This document shows positions 1-8,473 of a stretch of 64,000 nt of DNA, in pieces. The notes beneath the pieces were generated by a model. It did no database searches and was not told the DNA's origin. It was given only the letters and a program-made list of their open reading frames with translations. The position numbers and the translations under genes were made by a program. Numbering within the stretch: position 1 is the first letter of the stretch; the number at the start of each line of letters is the position of its first letter. Source of the stretch: Pseudomonas sp. Leaf58 (GTDB lineage Bacteria; Pseudomonadota; Gammaproteobacteria; Pseudomonadales; Pseudomonadaceae); NCBI RefSeq assembly GCF_003627215.1, contig NZ_CP032677.1:5213501-5277500 (forward strand), read 5' to 3'.

Positions 1-119
1 GGCCAGTAGGGGCTTGCGTGGCAACATGGAAAGCACTCCTCGGATCATATGAGAGGTGCGAATGGTAGTGAATCCCATTTTCCGACTCATCTACCTAGCC
101 GTTACTGGATGTTGCAAAG

Positions 120-138
120 GGGGCTGTGCAGCAGCCCC
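120..138 (-). terminator. Possible terminator after ubiI
   Basis: A GGGGCTG/CAGCCCC inverted repeat with a 5-nt loop lies just past the ubiI stop codon. Read on the minus strand it is followed by only a weak T-run (CTTTGC), so termination is plausible but not certain. Confidence 0.4.
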
Positions 139-145
139 AGCAATC

Positions 146-1369
146 TCAAGTTCTGGCCAATTCGGGCAGGTCACCACTCAAACCCAGTGCCTGCCGCACA
201 AACAGTGCCTTGGCCTCCGGCATTTGCTCCACCAGCTTCAATCCGCTGTTACGCAACCAGCGCAACGGCAACGGGTTGGCCTGGAACAACCGCTCGAACC
301 CTTCCATCGCGGCCATCAGTGCCAAGTTGTGCGGCATGCGCCGCCGCTCGTAACGGCTCAGCACCTTCACATCCGCCAGCCGCTCGCCACGCTCGCAGGC
401 ATTGACCAACACTTCGGCCAGTACTGCGGCATCGAGAAAGCCCAAGTTCACGCCCTGCCCAGCCAACGGGTGAATGGTGTGCGCGGCATCGCCAATCAAC
501 GCCAGGCCTTCATCCACATAGCGCTTGGCATGGCGCTGACGCAGCGGCACGCACATCCGCGGGTCGGCCTGCAGCACCTCCCCCAGGCGGCCCTCGAACG
601 CCCGCTGCAGGGCTTTCAGGAAGGTCGTTTCATCCAGCGCCATCAACTGCTCGGCATGTTCCGGCGTGGTCGACCAAACGATCGAGCACCAATCCTGCTG
701 GCCATCGCGGCTCAACGGCAGGAACGCCAACGGCCCTTCATCGGTAAACCGCTGCCAGGCCGTAGCCTGGTGCCCGGCGCTGCAGCGCACGCTGGTGACG
801 ATGGCATGGTGCAGGTAGTCCCACTCACGGGTTGCGCAACCGGCCAGGCGCCGCACCGCCGAGTTGGCGCCATCGGCCGCGATCACCAGTGGCGCACGCA
901 GTTGGCGGCCATCGGCCAGGGTCAGCAGCCATTCGTCACCCGAGCGGCGCAGCTGTTCCAGCCGCGCGTTGGGCAGCAGGCCAATATCGCTGTCATGCAG
1001 GCGCTCCAGCAGGCCGTCCTGCACCACTCGGTTCTCGACGATGTGGCCGAGCACCTGAGCATGCACGCTGGCAGCCGAAAAGTGGATCTGGCCGGTGCCG
1101 CTGCCATCCCACACGTGCATGTGCGAGTACGGTGTGGCACGCCGCTGGGCAATACCGTCCCAAGCGCCAAGGCGCTCAAGGATACGCTGGCTGGCCGCCG
1201 ACAACGCGCTGACGCGCGGCTCGAACGGGGCCTGAGCATCGAACGGTTTGACCGACAGCGGGCCACCGTCGAGCAAGAGGATTTGCAGGCCGCTGTGGCG
1301 TAACGCCAGGGCCAGGGCGCTACCGACCATACCGGCACCGACAATCAACAGATCTGCGCGCATTTCCAT
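146..1369 (-). CDS. ubiI: UbiI-type FAD ubiquinone-biosynthesis hydroxylase
   Basis: A flavin-dependent aromatic hydroxylase of the UbiH/UbiF/VisC/COQ6 family (407 aa, usual length about 400). It hydroxylates the benzoquinone ring during aerobic ubiquinone synthesis at the inner membrane. Seen: an N-terminal dinucleotide-binding motif (LLIVGAGMVGSALALAL), a middle DG motif (VIAADGANSAVRRLAG), and the C-terminal FAD-ribityl motif LIGDAAHTIHPLAGQG. It is the last gene of a minus-strand run ygfB-pepP-ubiH-DUF4442-ubiI, and its start lies 3 nt after the DUF4442 stop. Two paralogues of this family stand here; I assign UbiI to this one from its VisC-like sequence and its place after ubiH in Pseudomonas. 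Which ring carbon it modifies is inferred. Confidence 0.85.
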   Translation of the reverse strand: MEMRADLLIVGAGMVGSALALALRHSGLQILLLDGGPLSVKPFDAQAPFEPRVSALSAASQRILERLGAWDGIAQRRATPYSHMHVWDGSGTGQIHFSAASVHAQVLGHIVENRVVQDGLLERLHDSDIGLLPNARLEQLRRSGDEWLLTLADGRQLRAPLVIAADGANSAVRRLAGCATREWDYLHHAIVTSVRCSAGHQATAWQRFTDEGPLAFLPLSRDGQQDWCSIVWSTTPEHAEQLMALDETTFLKALQRAFEGRLGEVLQADPRMCVPLRQRHAKRYVDEGLALIGDAAHTIHPLAGQGVNLGFLDAAVLAEVLVNACERGERLADVKVLSRYERRRMPHNLALMAAMEGFERLFQANPLPLRWLRNSGLKLVEQMPEAKALFVRQALGLSGDLPELART

Positions 1370-1372
1370 GCT

Positions 1373-1858
1373 TTACGCCAGCCTCGCTTGCGGCTTAAGC
1401 CGCACATATAGAGTTTTATCGACCCGCGCCACCAGTTCGCCAGCCCCGTCGCGGATATCGACCTGCAACCGCGGCAGGCACTTCTTGCCGGTGGCGGTCT
1501 GCTGGCGAATGTCGTCCAGCAGCGCGTCATCGACGTGGAGTTCGGCATACACCGGGCCTTTGCCCGGCGAAATGAAATCGATGTTGGCGGCCTTGTCCCA
1601 GACGATGTAGTCACGCCCCAGCTGCTCGATCAGCAGCAGCATGTAGAACGGGTCGACCATCGCATACAGGCTACCGCCGCACTGGGTGCCAACGTAGTTA
1701 CGGTTCCAGCGGGTCAGCTTCATCGCCACCTTGACGCTGCGCAGGTCTGGGCTGATGTGCTGCACGCGGATACCGGCACCGAAGTACGGCGGGAACAGGT
1801 TCAGCCGCCAGCGCAACAGGCGCGCCCGGCGCGCTAGCCGGCGCGAGTCATCACTCAT
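1373..1858 (-). CDS. DUF4442 hotdog-fold thioesterase-like protein
   Basis: A 161-aa protein with the DUF4442/PaaI-like hotdog thioesterase pattern (residues about 40-150, including NRNYVGTQCGGSLYAMVDPF). It is probably an acyl-thioester or lipid-related enzyme, but the substrate is unknown. The start overlaps the ubiH stop by ATGA, so translation is probably coupled. Its place between two ubiquinone hydroxylase genes is conserved in Pseudomonas, but a role in quinone synthesis is only suggested by that context. Confidence 0.75.
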   Translation of the reverse strand: MSDDSRRLARRARLLRWRLNLFPPYFGAGIRVQHISPDLRSVKVAMKLTRWNRNYVGTQCGGSLYAMVDPFYMLLLIEQLGRDYIVWDKAANIDFISPGKGPVYAELHVDDALLDDIRQQTATGKKCLPRLQVDIRDGAGELVARVDKTLYVRLKPQARLA

Positions 1859-3054
1859 GCGCGCCCCCGCGGATCGGGGCGAGTGCCCAGGCCCATGGCC
1901 TGCCGGGCAAACCAGCTTTTGGCCGGTGGCAGCAGATCAAGGCCGAGCAGGCCCAGGTTACGCCCAGCGGCCAGCAACGGCTGGCTGCTGCCAAACAGGC
2001 GGGTGACCTGATCGGAAAAACCGATGGTCAGGGCCTGGTCCAGGCGCTGGCGTTGGTGGTAGGCCTGCAGCGTGGTCAGGTCGCCAGGCTGCTGCGGGCC
2101 GGCCAGCAGCGCCTCGGCCAGCGCCTGCACGTCACGCAGCGACAGGTTGAAGCCCTGGCCGGCGATAGGGTGCAGGCTGTGCGCGGCGTTGCCCAGCACC
2201 ACCAGGTGCGGCCGTACCTGCTCTTGGGCCTCGATCAATGACAACGGGTAGAGGTGGCGCGCGCCGACCTGGCGCAAGGCGCCCAGGCGGTAGCCGAACA
2301 CGCCCTGCAACTCGCGGAGGAAATTGCGCTCGTCGATATCGGCCAGGCGCCGCGCGTCCATGCCCTGGCGAGTCCAAACCAGTGCACAGCGGTTTTCCGG
2401 CAGCGGTAGCAAGGCCATGGGGCCTTCTTCGGTGAAACGCTCGAAGGCCTGACCACCGTGAGCCTCACCCGGGGTGATATTGGCGATCAATGCGCTCTGT
2501 TGGTAAGGCGTGTGGCGCACATGGATGCCCAGCTGTTCGCGCAGGCCAGAGCGGCCACCGTCAGCCAATACCGCCAGGTCACATTCCAATGCGGTGTCGT
2601 CGTTCAGCAGCAGGCGGTAGCCGCCTTCGATCGCCTGCATCGAGGCCACTTCTGCCGGGCAGCGCCAGCTCACCACCTCGCTGTCCAGCCCTTGCCACAG
2701 GCATTGGCCCAGCCAGGCGTTTTCCACCACGTAGCCCAGCGCTGGCACGCCTTCTTCCATTGCATCCAGGCGGGTGCTGCCGAAGCGGCCGCGGTCGGAC
2801 ACGTGAATTTGCCGGATCGGCTCGGCGCGGCGGCCAATGGCCTGCCACAGGCCCAATTGCTGATAGATTTGCTGGGTACCGAACGACAACGCCGACGAGC
2901 GCGCATCGTAGCTGGGCTGGAAGCTGTCGCCGGGGGCGAACGGCTCGATCAGCAGGATCTTCCAGCCACGTGCCTTGGCCCCGGCCTGCAGGGCCAAGGC
3001 CAAGCTGGCACCCACCAGGCCGCCGCCGATGATCGCCAGGTTCACCCGATTCAT
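1855..3054 (-). CDS. ubiH: UbiH-type 2-polyprenyl-6-methoxyphenol hydroxylase
   Basis: A 399-aa FAD monooxygenase of the ubiquinone pathway. Seen: Rossmann motif LAIIGGGLVGASLALAL at the N-terminus, an ADGGRSGLREQLG segment in the middle, and GNAAHSLHPIAGQGFNL near residue 290. In that last motif the usual GDAAH has Asn in place of Asp, a variation also found in other UbiH proteins. It overlaps pepP upstream (4 nt) and the DUF4442 gene downstream (ATGA), so the genes form one operon. UbiH acts with the soluble Ubi complex; the UbiK factor of that complex is encoded at 39437. Confidence 0.87.
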   Translation of the reverse strand: MNRVNLAIIGGGLVGASLALALQAGAKARGWKILLIEPFAPGDSFQPSYDARSSALSFGTQQIYQQLGLWQAIGRRAEPIRQIHVSDRGRFGSTRLDAMEEGVPALGYVVENAWLGQCLWQGLDSEVVSWRCPAEVASMQAIEGGYRLLLNDDTALECDLAVLADGGRSGLREQLGIHVRHTPYQQSALIANITPGEAHGGQAFERFTEEGPMALLPLPENRCALVWTRQGMDARRLADIDERNFLRELQGVFGYRLGALRQVGARHLYPLSLIEAQEQVRPHLVVLGNAAHSLHPIAGQGFNLSLRDVQALAEALLAGPQQPGDLTTLQAYHQRQRLDQALTIGFSDQVTRLFGSSQPLLAAGRNLGLLGLDLLPPAKSWFARQAMGLGTRPDPRGRA

Positions 3055-4385
3055 GCCGCGTCCTTGCGGGCGGCCTGCATCAGCGCCTCGATCTCGGCGA
3101 CCGTGCGCGGCACGCCCGAAGTGAGGATTTCACAACCTTGCCTGGTCACTACCACGTCGTCCTCGATCCTTACACCAATGCCGCGCCACTTTTTGGCTAC
3201 GGCCTGATTGTCGGCACCGATGTAGATGCCCGGTTCGACGGTCAGCGCCATGCCGGGCTCAAGCACCCGCCACTCGCCGCCCACCTTGTAATCGCCCACA
3301 TCATGCACATCCATGCCCAGCCAATGCCCGGCACGGTGCATGTAGAAAGCACGGTAGGCCTCGCTGTCGATCAACGCCTGCACCTCACCGGTCAGCAAGC
3401 CCAGCTCCACCAGGCCCTCGGTGATAACCTTTACGGTCGCCTCGTGGGCATGGTTCCAGTGCTTGCCGGGGGCGATTTCGGCAAACGCCGCCGCCTGCGC
3501 CTTGAGCACCAGCTCGTAGATGGCCTTCTGTTCGGGCGAAAACCGCCCGCTGACCGGGAAGGTACGGGTGATGTCGCTGGCGTAGCAGTCGATCTCGCAG
3601 CCGGCGTCGATCAGTACCAGGTCACCATCCTTGAGCGGGGCGTCATTCTGCTGGTAGTGCAAGATGCAGCCATTACGCCCAGCCGCGACGATCGAGCCGT
3701 AGGCTGGCATCTTCGCCCCACCCTTGCGGAACTCGTAGTCCAGCTCGGCTTCCAGGCTGTATTCGTGCAGCCCGGCCCGGCAGGCCTGCATGGCCCGCAC
3801 GTGGGCCCGCGCCGAAATGCTTGCGGCGGCGCGCATCACCTTCACTTCCGCAGCCGATTTATACAGGCGCATGTCGTGCAGCAGATGATCCAGCGCAACG
3901 AACTCGTTCGGCGGCTGAGCCCCCAGGCGCGCCTTGGAGCGGATCACGTTGATCCAGTCCATCAGCCGGCGGTCGAACTCGGGGTTGCTACCCATGGCAC
4001 TGTAGACCCGCTCGCGGCCCTCGATCAGGCCGGGCAGAATCTCGTCGATGTCGGTGATGGGGAAGGCATCGTCGGCGCCGAAATCGCGCACCGCACCTTC
4101 CTGGCCGGCCCGCAGGCCGTCCCACAGTTCGCGCTCGGGGTTGCGTTCACGGCAGAACAGCACGTATTCGCCATGCTCACGCCCCGGGATCAGCGCAATC
4201 ACCGCCTCCGGCTCAGGGAAGCCACTGAGGTACTGGAAGTCGCTGTCCTGGCGGTACACGTGCTCGACGTCGCGGTTGCGGATGGCAACCGCAGCGGCGG
4301 GCAGGATGGCGATGCTGTTGGGGACCATCTGCGCCATCAGCGCCTTGCGCCGACGGGCATACTCGGCCTTGGGAATGTGGCTCAT
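3051..4385 (-). CDS. pepP: Xaa-Pro aminopeptidase II (aminopeptidase P)
   Basis: A 444-aa cytoplasmic metallopeptidase (M24B) that removes an N-terminal residue preceding proline. Seen: N-terminal creatinase-like domain (about 1-175) and a pita-bread catalytic domain with the dimetal ligands in LIDAGCEIDCYASDITRTF (two Asp), HRAGHWLGMDVHD (His), MALTVEPGIYI (Glu) and GVRIEDDVVVT (Glu). Length matches E. coli PepP (441 aa). It overlaps ubiH by 4 nt and follows ygfB by 21 nt, the same ygfB-pepP-ubiH order as in enterobacteria. Confidence 0.92.
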   Translation of the reverse strand: MSHIPKAEYARRRKALMAQMVPNSIAILPAAAVAIRNRDVEHVYRQDSDFQYLSGFPEPEAVIALIPGREHGEYVLFCRERNPERELWDGLRAGQEGAVRDFGADDAFPITDIDEILPGLIEGRERVYSAMGSNPEFDRRLMDWINVIRSKARLGAQPPNEFVALDHLLHDMRLYKSAAEVKVMRAAASISARAHVRAMQACRAGLHEYSLEAELDYEFRKGGAKMPAYGSIVAAGRNGCILHYQQNDAPLKDGDLVLIDAGCEIDCYASDITRTFPVSGRFSPEQKAIYELVLKAQAAAFAEIAPGKHWNHAHEATVKVITEGLVELGLLTGEVQALIDSEAYRAFYMHRAGHWLGMDVHDVGDYKVGGEWRVLEPGMALTVEPGIYIGADNQAVAKKWRGIGVRIEDDVVVTRQGCEILTSGVPRTVAEIEALMQAARKDAA

Positions 4386-4406
4386 GGGCAGGCTACCCCC
4401 GGTTGA

Positions 4407-4961
4407 TCAGTGCAGCGATGGCTTGGGCGCGGGGGCGGCCGGCTTGGCCAGCTCGGAGAACAGCAGCAGGGGCGCCACACGCAGGTATTCCGTGACTTCC
4501 ATGTAGTCGCTCTCACCATCCTCGGACTCTTCGAGGGCTTCCTGAACCTGGGAAATGGCCACCAGGTCCTGCAACACTTCCTTGGCCTCGTCAGACAGGT
4601 CCTTGCCACCGGCGTTCAGGCCGAAACCGGTAATGAAGCCCTGACACCACTGGCCCAGCGCGGTGGCGCGATCGGTCAAAGCGGCGTCGTCGGAAGGCAG
4701 CAGCAGGACGATAGCCATGTCGTCGCTGGTCAGCTCGCCCTTGACCATTTCCTGCAGGCCGACCAGGGCGTTGCGTACGGTGTCACCGGGTTCGGTTTCC
4801 AGCAGCTGAGCGGCGTCAGCCAGCCAGCCTTCGGCATCGAAACCAGCGCCGGCGCAGCTGCGGCCGATCAATAGGCCGTGCAGTTCGGCGGGGGTAACAG
4901 GGTGGCCATTGCTGGAAAGCAGCATGGCGAAAGCGATGTAGGGCGATTGGGTATTGGGCAT
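4407..4961 (-). CDS. ygfB: UPF0149 family protein YgfB
   Basis: A 184-aa acidic alpha-helical protein of the UPF0149 (YgfB/YecA) family. Recognisable features are the N-terminal [20 protein letters not shown] segment, the middle [11 protein letters not shown] motif, and the [14 protein letters not shown] segment near the C-terminus. In P. aeruginosa YgfB is reported to influence ampDh3 expression and beta-lactam resistance; the biochemistry is unclear. It is the first gene of the minus-strand ygfB-pepP-ubiH operon and is divergent from the cell-division genes at 5107. Confidence 0.85.
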   Translation of the reverse strand: MPNTQSPYIAFAMLLSSNGHPVTPAELHGLLIGRSCAGAGFDAEGWLADAAQLLETEPGDTVRNALVGLQEMVKGELTSDDMAIVLLLPSDDAALTDRATALGQWCQGFITGFGLNAGGKDLSDEAKEVLQDLVAISQVQEALEESEDGESDYMEVTEYLRVAPLLLFSELAKPAAPAPKPSLH

Positions 4962-5106
4962 GGGCTGCTAGGCGCCAGACGGCGCAATGACTAGAATGGA
5001 GACCTTGTATCCTAGCACCGCCAGGCGCGCCAAGACCATCGGCACTGGCCGTCGCGGCCTTGGGCGAGGCATCATCGCAAGGTGAGTCAACGATGGAGCG
5101 AATCGA

Positions 5107-5325
5107 GTGCAACCCACGCAAGAGAACGACCTGCAGGCACTGATGAGCCGATTCGAGTTGCTGATCGAACGCATCGAGCAACTAAAACGGCAAAATGCAC
5201 TCCTAGTAGCTCAGGAACGATCCTGGCGCGAAGAGCGCGCCCACCTCATCGAAAAGAACGAGATCGCCAAGCGCAAGGTCGAGTCGATGATCTTACGCCT
5301 CAAGGCTCTGGAGCAAGACTCATGA
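5107..5325 (+). CDS. TIGR02449 / ZapB-like coiled-coil protein
   Basis: A 72-aa, almost entirely coiled-coil protein of the TIGR02449 type (heptad pattern from residue 8 to 70). It starts at GTG and overlaps the zapA start by ATGA, so the two are translationally coupled. Given its ZapB-like size and the fixed neighbourhood with zapA, a role at the Z-ring together with ZapA is likely but inferred. Confidence 0.75.
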   Translation: MQPTQENDLQALMSRFELLIERIEQLKRQNALLVAQERSWREERAHLIEKNEIAKRKVESMILRLKALEQDS

Positions 5326-5642
5326 GTTCAAGCAATAGCGTCACCGTGCAGATCCTCGACAAAGAATACTCGATCATCTGCCCGCCGGAAGAGCGCAACA
5401 ACCTGGTCAGCGCCGCGCGTTACCTGGACAGCAAGATGCGCGAGATCCGTAGCAGCGGCAAGGTGATTGGCGCCGACCGCATCGCGGTCATGGCGGCATT
5501 GAACATTACCCACGAGATGCTGCACCGCCAGGAAGATCGCGCCCAAGCCCCGGTCAGCGGCACCAACCGCGAACAGGTGCGCGACCTGCTGGATCGTGTG
5601 GATAAAGCTTTGTCCGACGACACGGATACCAAAATCAGTTGA
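5322..5642 (+). CDS. zapA: Cell division protein ZapA
   Basis: A 106-aa FtsZ-binding protein that cross-links FtsZ filaments at mid-cell. The N-terminal globular domain (VTVQILDKEYSIICPPEE, ARYLDSKMREIR) and the following helix (DRIAVMAALNITHEML) are typical, and the length fits the family. ATG 5322 is chosen because the conserved N-terminus begins there and it overlaps the upstream TGA. 6S RNA and ygfA follow, the classic zapA-ssrS-ygfA order of gammaproteobacteria. Confidence 0.92.
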   Translation: MSSSNSVTVQILDKEYSIICPPEERNNLVSAARYLDSKMREIRSSGKVIGADRIAVMAALNITHEMLHRQEDRAQAPVSGTNREQVRDLLDRVDKALSDDTDTKIS

Positions 5643-5660
5643 GATTGGTATACTGGCGCC

Positions 5661-5840
5661 ACTCCCTGGGGGATGCGCCAGTCGGTTATGTCCCTGAGCC
5701 GATACGCACAACCACGGGGGTTGCACGCTGGGGCCGGTGTGCATGTCCGCCCGACGGAAAGCCTTAACGCCCCCTGCAATCTCCACCTTGAACTTTCGGG
5801 TTCAAGGGCTACACCGATAGCGGTCTTATCGGGGAGCCTG
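5661..5840 (+). ncRNA. ssrS: 6S RNA
   Basis: The roughly 180-nt stretch between zapA and ygfA carries hallmark 6S segments seen in E. coli: TCCCTGAGCCGATA, AAGCCTTAA, and CACCTTGAAC...GGGTTCAAGGG. The 5' part (ACTCCCTGGGG) can pair with the 3' GGGGAGCC, closing the long hairpin that mimics an open promoter and sequesters sigma-70 RNA polymerase. A TATACT -10 box sits at 5649-5654, placing the start near 5661. Exact ends are estimated. Confidence 0.9.
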
Positions 5841-5847
5841 AATTCTT

Positions 5848-5878
5848 GCCCGCCCTCCCCGGCGGGCATTTCGTTTTG
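5848..5878 (+). terminator. Hairpin after 6S RNA
   Basis: GCCCGCC/GGCGGGC with a 6-nt loop followed by ATTTCGTTTT. It fits a rho-independent terminator for ssrS. Some readthrough into ygfA is usual in other species. Confidence 0.7.
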
Positions 5879-5918
5879 GCCTACGCTGTTTGCCAGCACA
5901 CCTGGGATCGCCCGTGCC

Positions 5919-6527
5919 ATGACCGACACCGTGCCGCTCACCCGCCCCCAGCTTCGTCGCCAGCTCCGCAATGCCCGCCGCGCCCTTACCCCTGCCCAGC
6001 AACGCCAGGCTACCCTTGGCCTGTACCGCCAGCTGGCGCAGCACCCATTGTTCCGCCGCGCCCGACACATTGCTTTGTACCTGCCCAACGATGGCGAAAT
6101 CGACCCTTGCCTGCTGCTGCGTGAAGCCCAGCGCCGTGGCAAACACACCTACCTGCCGGTGCTGCATGCCTGGCCGCGCACGCGCATGGTGTTCCAGCGC
6201 TTCGAGCAGGGCGAGAAGCTCAAACCCAACCGCTTTCGCATTCCCGAGCCGGTCACCGAGCGCAAGCGCCAGCGCCCGATCTGGTCGCTGGACCTGATCC
6301 TGTTACCGCTGGTCGGTTTCGACGAAGTGGGCGGGCGCCTGGGAATGGGCGGTGGTTTCTATGATCGCAGCCTGGCCTACCAGGGACGTCGTAAGACCTG
6401 GAAAAAACCGTTGCTGCTGGGGCTGGCACATGAATGCCAGAAGGTCGAGCGGCTGGCTCAGGCCAGTTGGGATGTACCGCTGCAAGGGACGGTCTCGGAC
6501 CGTGGCTGGTACCTGGCGCCGCGTTGA
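5919..6527 (+). CDS. ygfA: 5-formyltetrahydrofolate cyclo-ligase
   Basis: A 202-aa enzyme converting 5-formyl-THF to 5,10-methenyl-THF with ATP. Diagnostic motifs are the N-terminal RPQLRRQLRNARRALTP, the ALYLPNDGEID segment, and the C-terminal phosphate-binding LVGFDEVGGRLGMGGGFYDR. ATG 5919 is chosen because it begins the conserved N-terminus; the longer in-frame extension upstream runs through 6S RNA. The zapA-ssrS-ygfA cluster links it to stationary-phase physiology in other species. Confidence 0.9.
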   Translation: MTDTVPLTRPQLRRQLRNARRALTPAQQRQATLGLYRQLAQHPLFRRARHIALYLPNDGEIDPCLLLREAQRRGKHTYLPVLHAWPRTRMVFQRFEQGEKLKPNRFRIPEPVTERKRQRPIWSLDLILLPLVGFDEVGGRLGMGGGFYDRSLAYQGRRKTWKKPLLLGLAHECQKVERLAQASWDVPLQGTVSDRGWYLAPR

Positions 6528-6545
6528 ACGGCGCCAGTGGGGGCA

Positions 6546-6698
6546 TCAACGTTGTGGCTGGCTGGCGTCGACCGGCAGCTGGTAGGCGTTATCCTGCTTG
6601 CGCTCCAGGAACCCTTGCGCATAACCGGTAGTAACCACACCCAAGCCAAAAATAAACACCAGGATCCACAGCAGATCCGGCTTTTTACGTTGATTCAT
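6546..6698 (-). CDS. Small single-pass membrane protein
   Basis: A 50-aa protein with a charged N-terminus (MNQRKKPD), one hydrophobic helix (LLWILVFIFGLGVVTTGYA) and a polar tail. The start at 6698 has a purine-rich GGGGGG stretch about 12 nt upstream. It sits convergent to ygfA and divergent from the EVE-domain gene. No family is recognised, and the function is unknown. Confidence 0.55.
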   Translation of the reverse strand: MNQRKKPDLLWILVFIFGLGVVTTGYAQGFLERKQDNAYQLPVDASQPQR

Positions 6699-6876
6699 CG
6701 AAGATTGCCCCCCAGGCAAACTGTTCAAGCTCGGCGATTTTGTGAGCACCGCCGGAGCATCGCATTTTAAACGGGGCGCATTTTCCGACAACCTGCGTCT
6801 GCAAGCAAACCTTGACGCCAACCGGCTGTCGGTTTCGTGCAACAGGTTATTTCAAACCTTTTCAGGAGCAGCATCC

Positions 6877-7326
6877 ATGGCCTACTGGCTGATGAAATCC
6901 GAGCCTGACGAGCTCTCCATCGAAGCCCTCGGCCGGCTCGGCGAAGCGCGCTGGGACGGCGTGCGCAACTACCAGGCTCGCAATTTTCTGCGGGCCATGA
7001 GCGTTGGCGATGAGTTCTTCTTCTATCACTCCAGCTGCCCGCAACCGGGCATCGCCGGCATTGCCCGCATCACCCGCGCGGCGTACCCGGACCCAACCGC
7101 GCTGGACCCGCAAAGCCATTACTACGACGCCAAGGCCACGGTCGACAAGAACCCATGGAGCGCGGTGGATGTGGCCCATGTACAGACCCTGCCACGGGTG
7201 CTGGAACTGGGCCAGTTGAAACAGCAGGCCGGCCTGGCTGAACTGCCGTTGGTGCAAAAGGGCAGCCGCCTGTCGGTGATGCCGGTGACGCCAGAGCAAT
7301 GGGCAGTGATTGTCGCGTTGCGTTGA
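6877..7326 (+). CDS. EVE domain-containing protein
   Basis: A 149-aa EVE (PUA-like) domain protein, the thymocyte-nuclear-protein-1/YTH-related fold that reads modified bases in RNA or DNA. Typical motifs: MAYWLMKSEPDELSIE at the start, ARWDGVRNYQARNFLR, DEFFFYHSSC, and the C-terminal LPLVQKGSRLSVMPV. The start at 6877 has AGGAG nine bases upstream; longer in-frame starts lack conservation. Standalone EVE proteins are common in Pseudomonas, and their target is not known. Confidence 0.88.
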   Translation: MAYWLMKSEPDELSIEALGRLGEARWDGVRNYQARNFLRAMSVGDEFFFYHSSCPQPGIAGIARITRAAYPDPTALDPQSHYYDAKATVDKNPWSAVDVAHVQTLPRVLELGQLKQQAGLAELPLVQKGSRLSVMPVTPEQWAVIVALR

Positions 7327-7513
7327 AACTGCGGCTAAGGTCATAAACCAATGGGGCCGCCCTGCGGCCGGCAGCCATGTGCTGTCCCTGGGGGAGCTGG
7401 CTTGCCGGCGATGGGCTGCAAAGCAGACCCAGTCATCGATTTGACCGATATCAACACGCCACACATGGCCGCAGGCCATGATGCAGTGTGCACGACCGCA
7501 AGGATGCAGAACG

Positions 7514-8473
7514 ATGAACCGATACGCCCCCAGAATCTTCGCCACCGCGCTGATCGCCCTGCTAGCGGCCGCCGGTGGGCTAGGGTACTGGAAGTCGCTG
7601 CACGATCAGTTGCCCGAAGGCCTGAGCATGGGCAACGGCCGCCTCGAAGCCACCGAAGTGCAAATCGCCAGCAAAATCCCCGGGCGCCTGGCTGAAGTGC
7701 TGGTCGATGAGGGTGACAAGGTCACCCGCGGCCAATTGCTGGCACGTATCGACACCCGCACCATGGAAGCCCAGCGCAGCCAGGCCGAAGCCGAGGTACT
7801 GCGCGCCCGCGAAAACTACGCTGCCGCGCAGGCCAGCGTACAATTGCGCCAGAGCGAACTGCTACTTGCCAGCCAGGAACTCAAGCGCGTACGCGAGATT
7901 TTCCAACGCAAATACGCCAGCCAGCAGTTGCTCGATCAGCAGCAGGCGCGCTTTGACACAGCCAACGCCGCCGTGGTCGCCGCCCGTGCTCAGCTAGCGG
8001 CAATCAAGGCCGCCATCGGTGCCGCCGAGGCCCAGGTGGCCCAGCTTACCAGCGAGATCGACGACAGCAGCTTGCGCGCGCCGATAAACGGCATCATCCA
8101 GCTGCGCCTGGCCGAACCCGGTGAAGTGCTGGGAGCCGGGGGCCGGGTATTGATGCTGATCGACCCCAGCGACCAATACATGAACCTCTACCTGCCAGCC
8201 TCCACCAGCGGCCAGCTAACGGTGGGCGACCAAGCGCGCATCGTGCTCGACGCCCTGCCCGAGCGGGCGCTGCCGGCAAAGGTAGCGTTTGTCGCGGCCA
8301 AGGCCCAGTTCACGCCCAAGCAGGTAGAAACCCGTGACGAGCGGCAAAAGCTGGTGTTCCGGGTCAAGCTGCGCCTGACCGACCCGAGCGCCGTACCGCA
8401 GGCCAAACCGGGCATGCCAGGTGCCGGCTACGTACGCACGGCTGAGGTGGACTGGCCGGCTAACCTGCAATGA
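7514..8473 (+). CDS. HlyD/YhiI-type membrane fusion protein
   Basis: A 319-aa periplasmic adaptor of an ABC exporter. Seen: an N-terminal membrane anchor (residues about 6-24), a biotinyl-lipoyl-like half (ATEVQIASKIPGRLAEVLVDEGDKVTRGQLLARID), a long coiled-coil hairpin (about 80-190), and the second lipoyl half (SLRAPINGIIQLRLAEPGEV). Its stop overlaps the start of the RbbA-like gene by 4 nt. The order adaptor-double ATPase/permease-permease equals E. coli yhiI-rbbA-yhhJ. The exported substrate is unknown. Confidence 0.85.
   Translation: MNRYAPRIFATALIALLAAAGGLGYWKSLHDQLPEGLSMGNGRLEATEVQIASKIPGRLAEVLVDEGDKVTRGQLLARIDTRTMEAQRSQAEAEVLRARENYAAAQASVQLRQSELLLASQELKRVREIFQRKYASQQLLDQQQARFDTANAAVVAARAQLAAIKAAIGAAEAQVAQLTSEIDDSSLRAPINGIIQLRLAEPGEVLGAGGRVLMLIDPSDQYMNLYLPASTSGQLTVGDQARIVLDALPERALPAKVAFVAAKAQFTPKQVETRDERQKLVFRVKLRLTDPSAVPQAKPGMPGAGYVRTAEVDWPANLQ

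Noticed and set aside
56..1303. 415-codon plus-strand frame opposite ubiI
   Set aside because: It is the antisense shadow of a clear FAD hydroxylase gene, with no family pattern.
3138..4406. Long plus-strand frame opposite pepP
   Set aside because: Shadow of pepP, produced by high GC at third codon positions.
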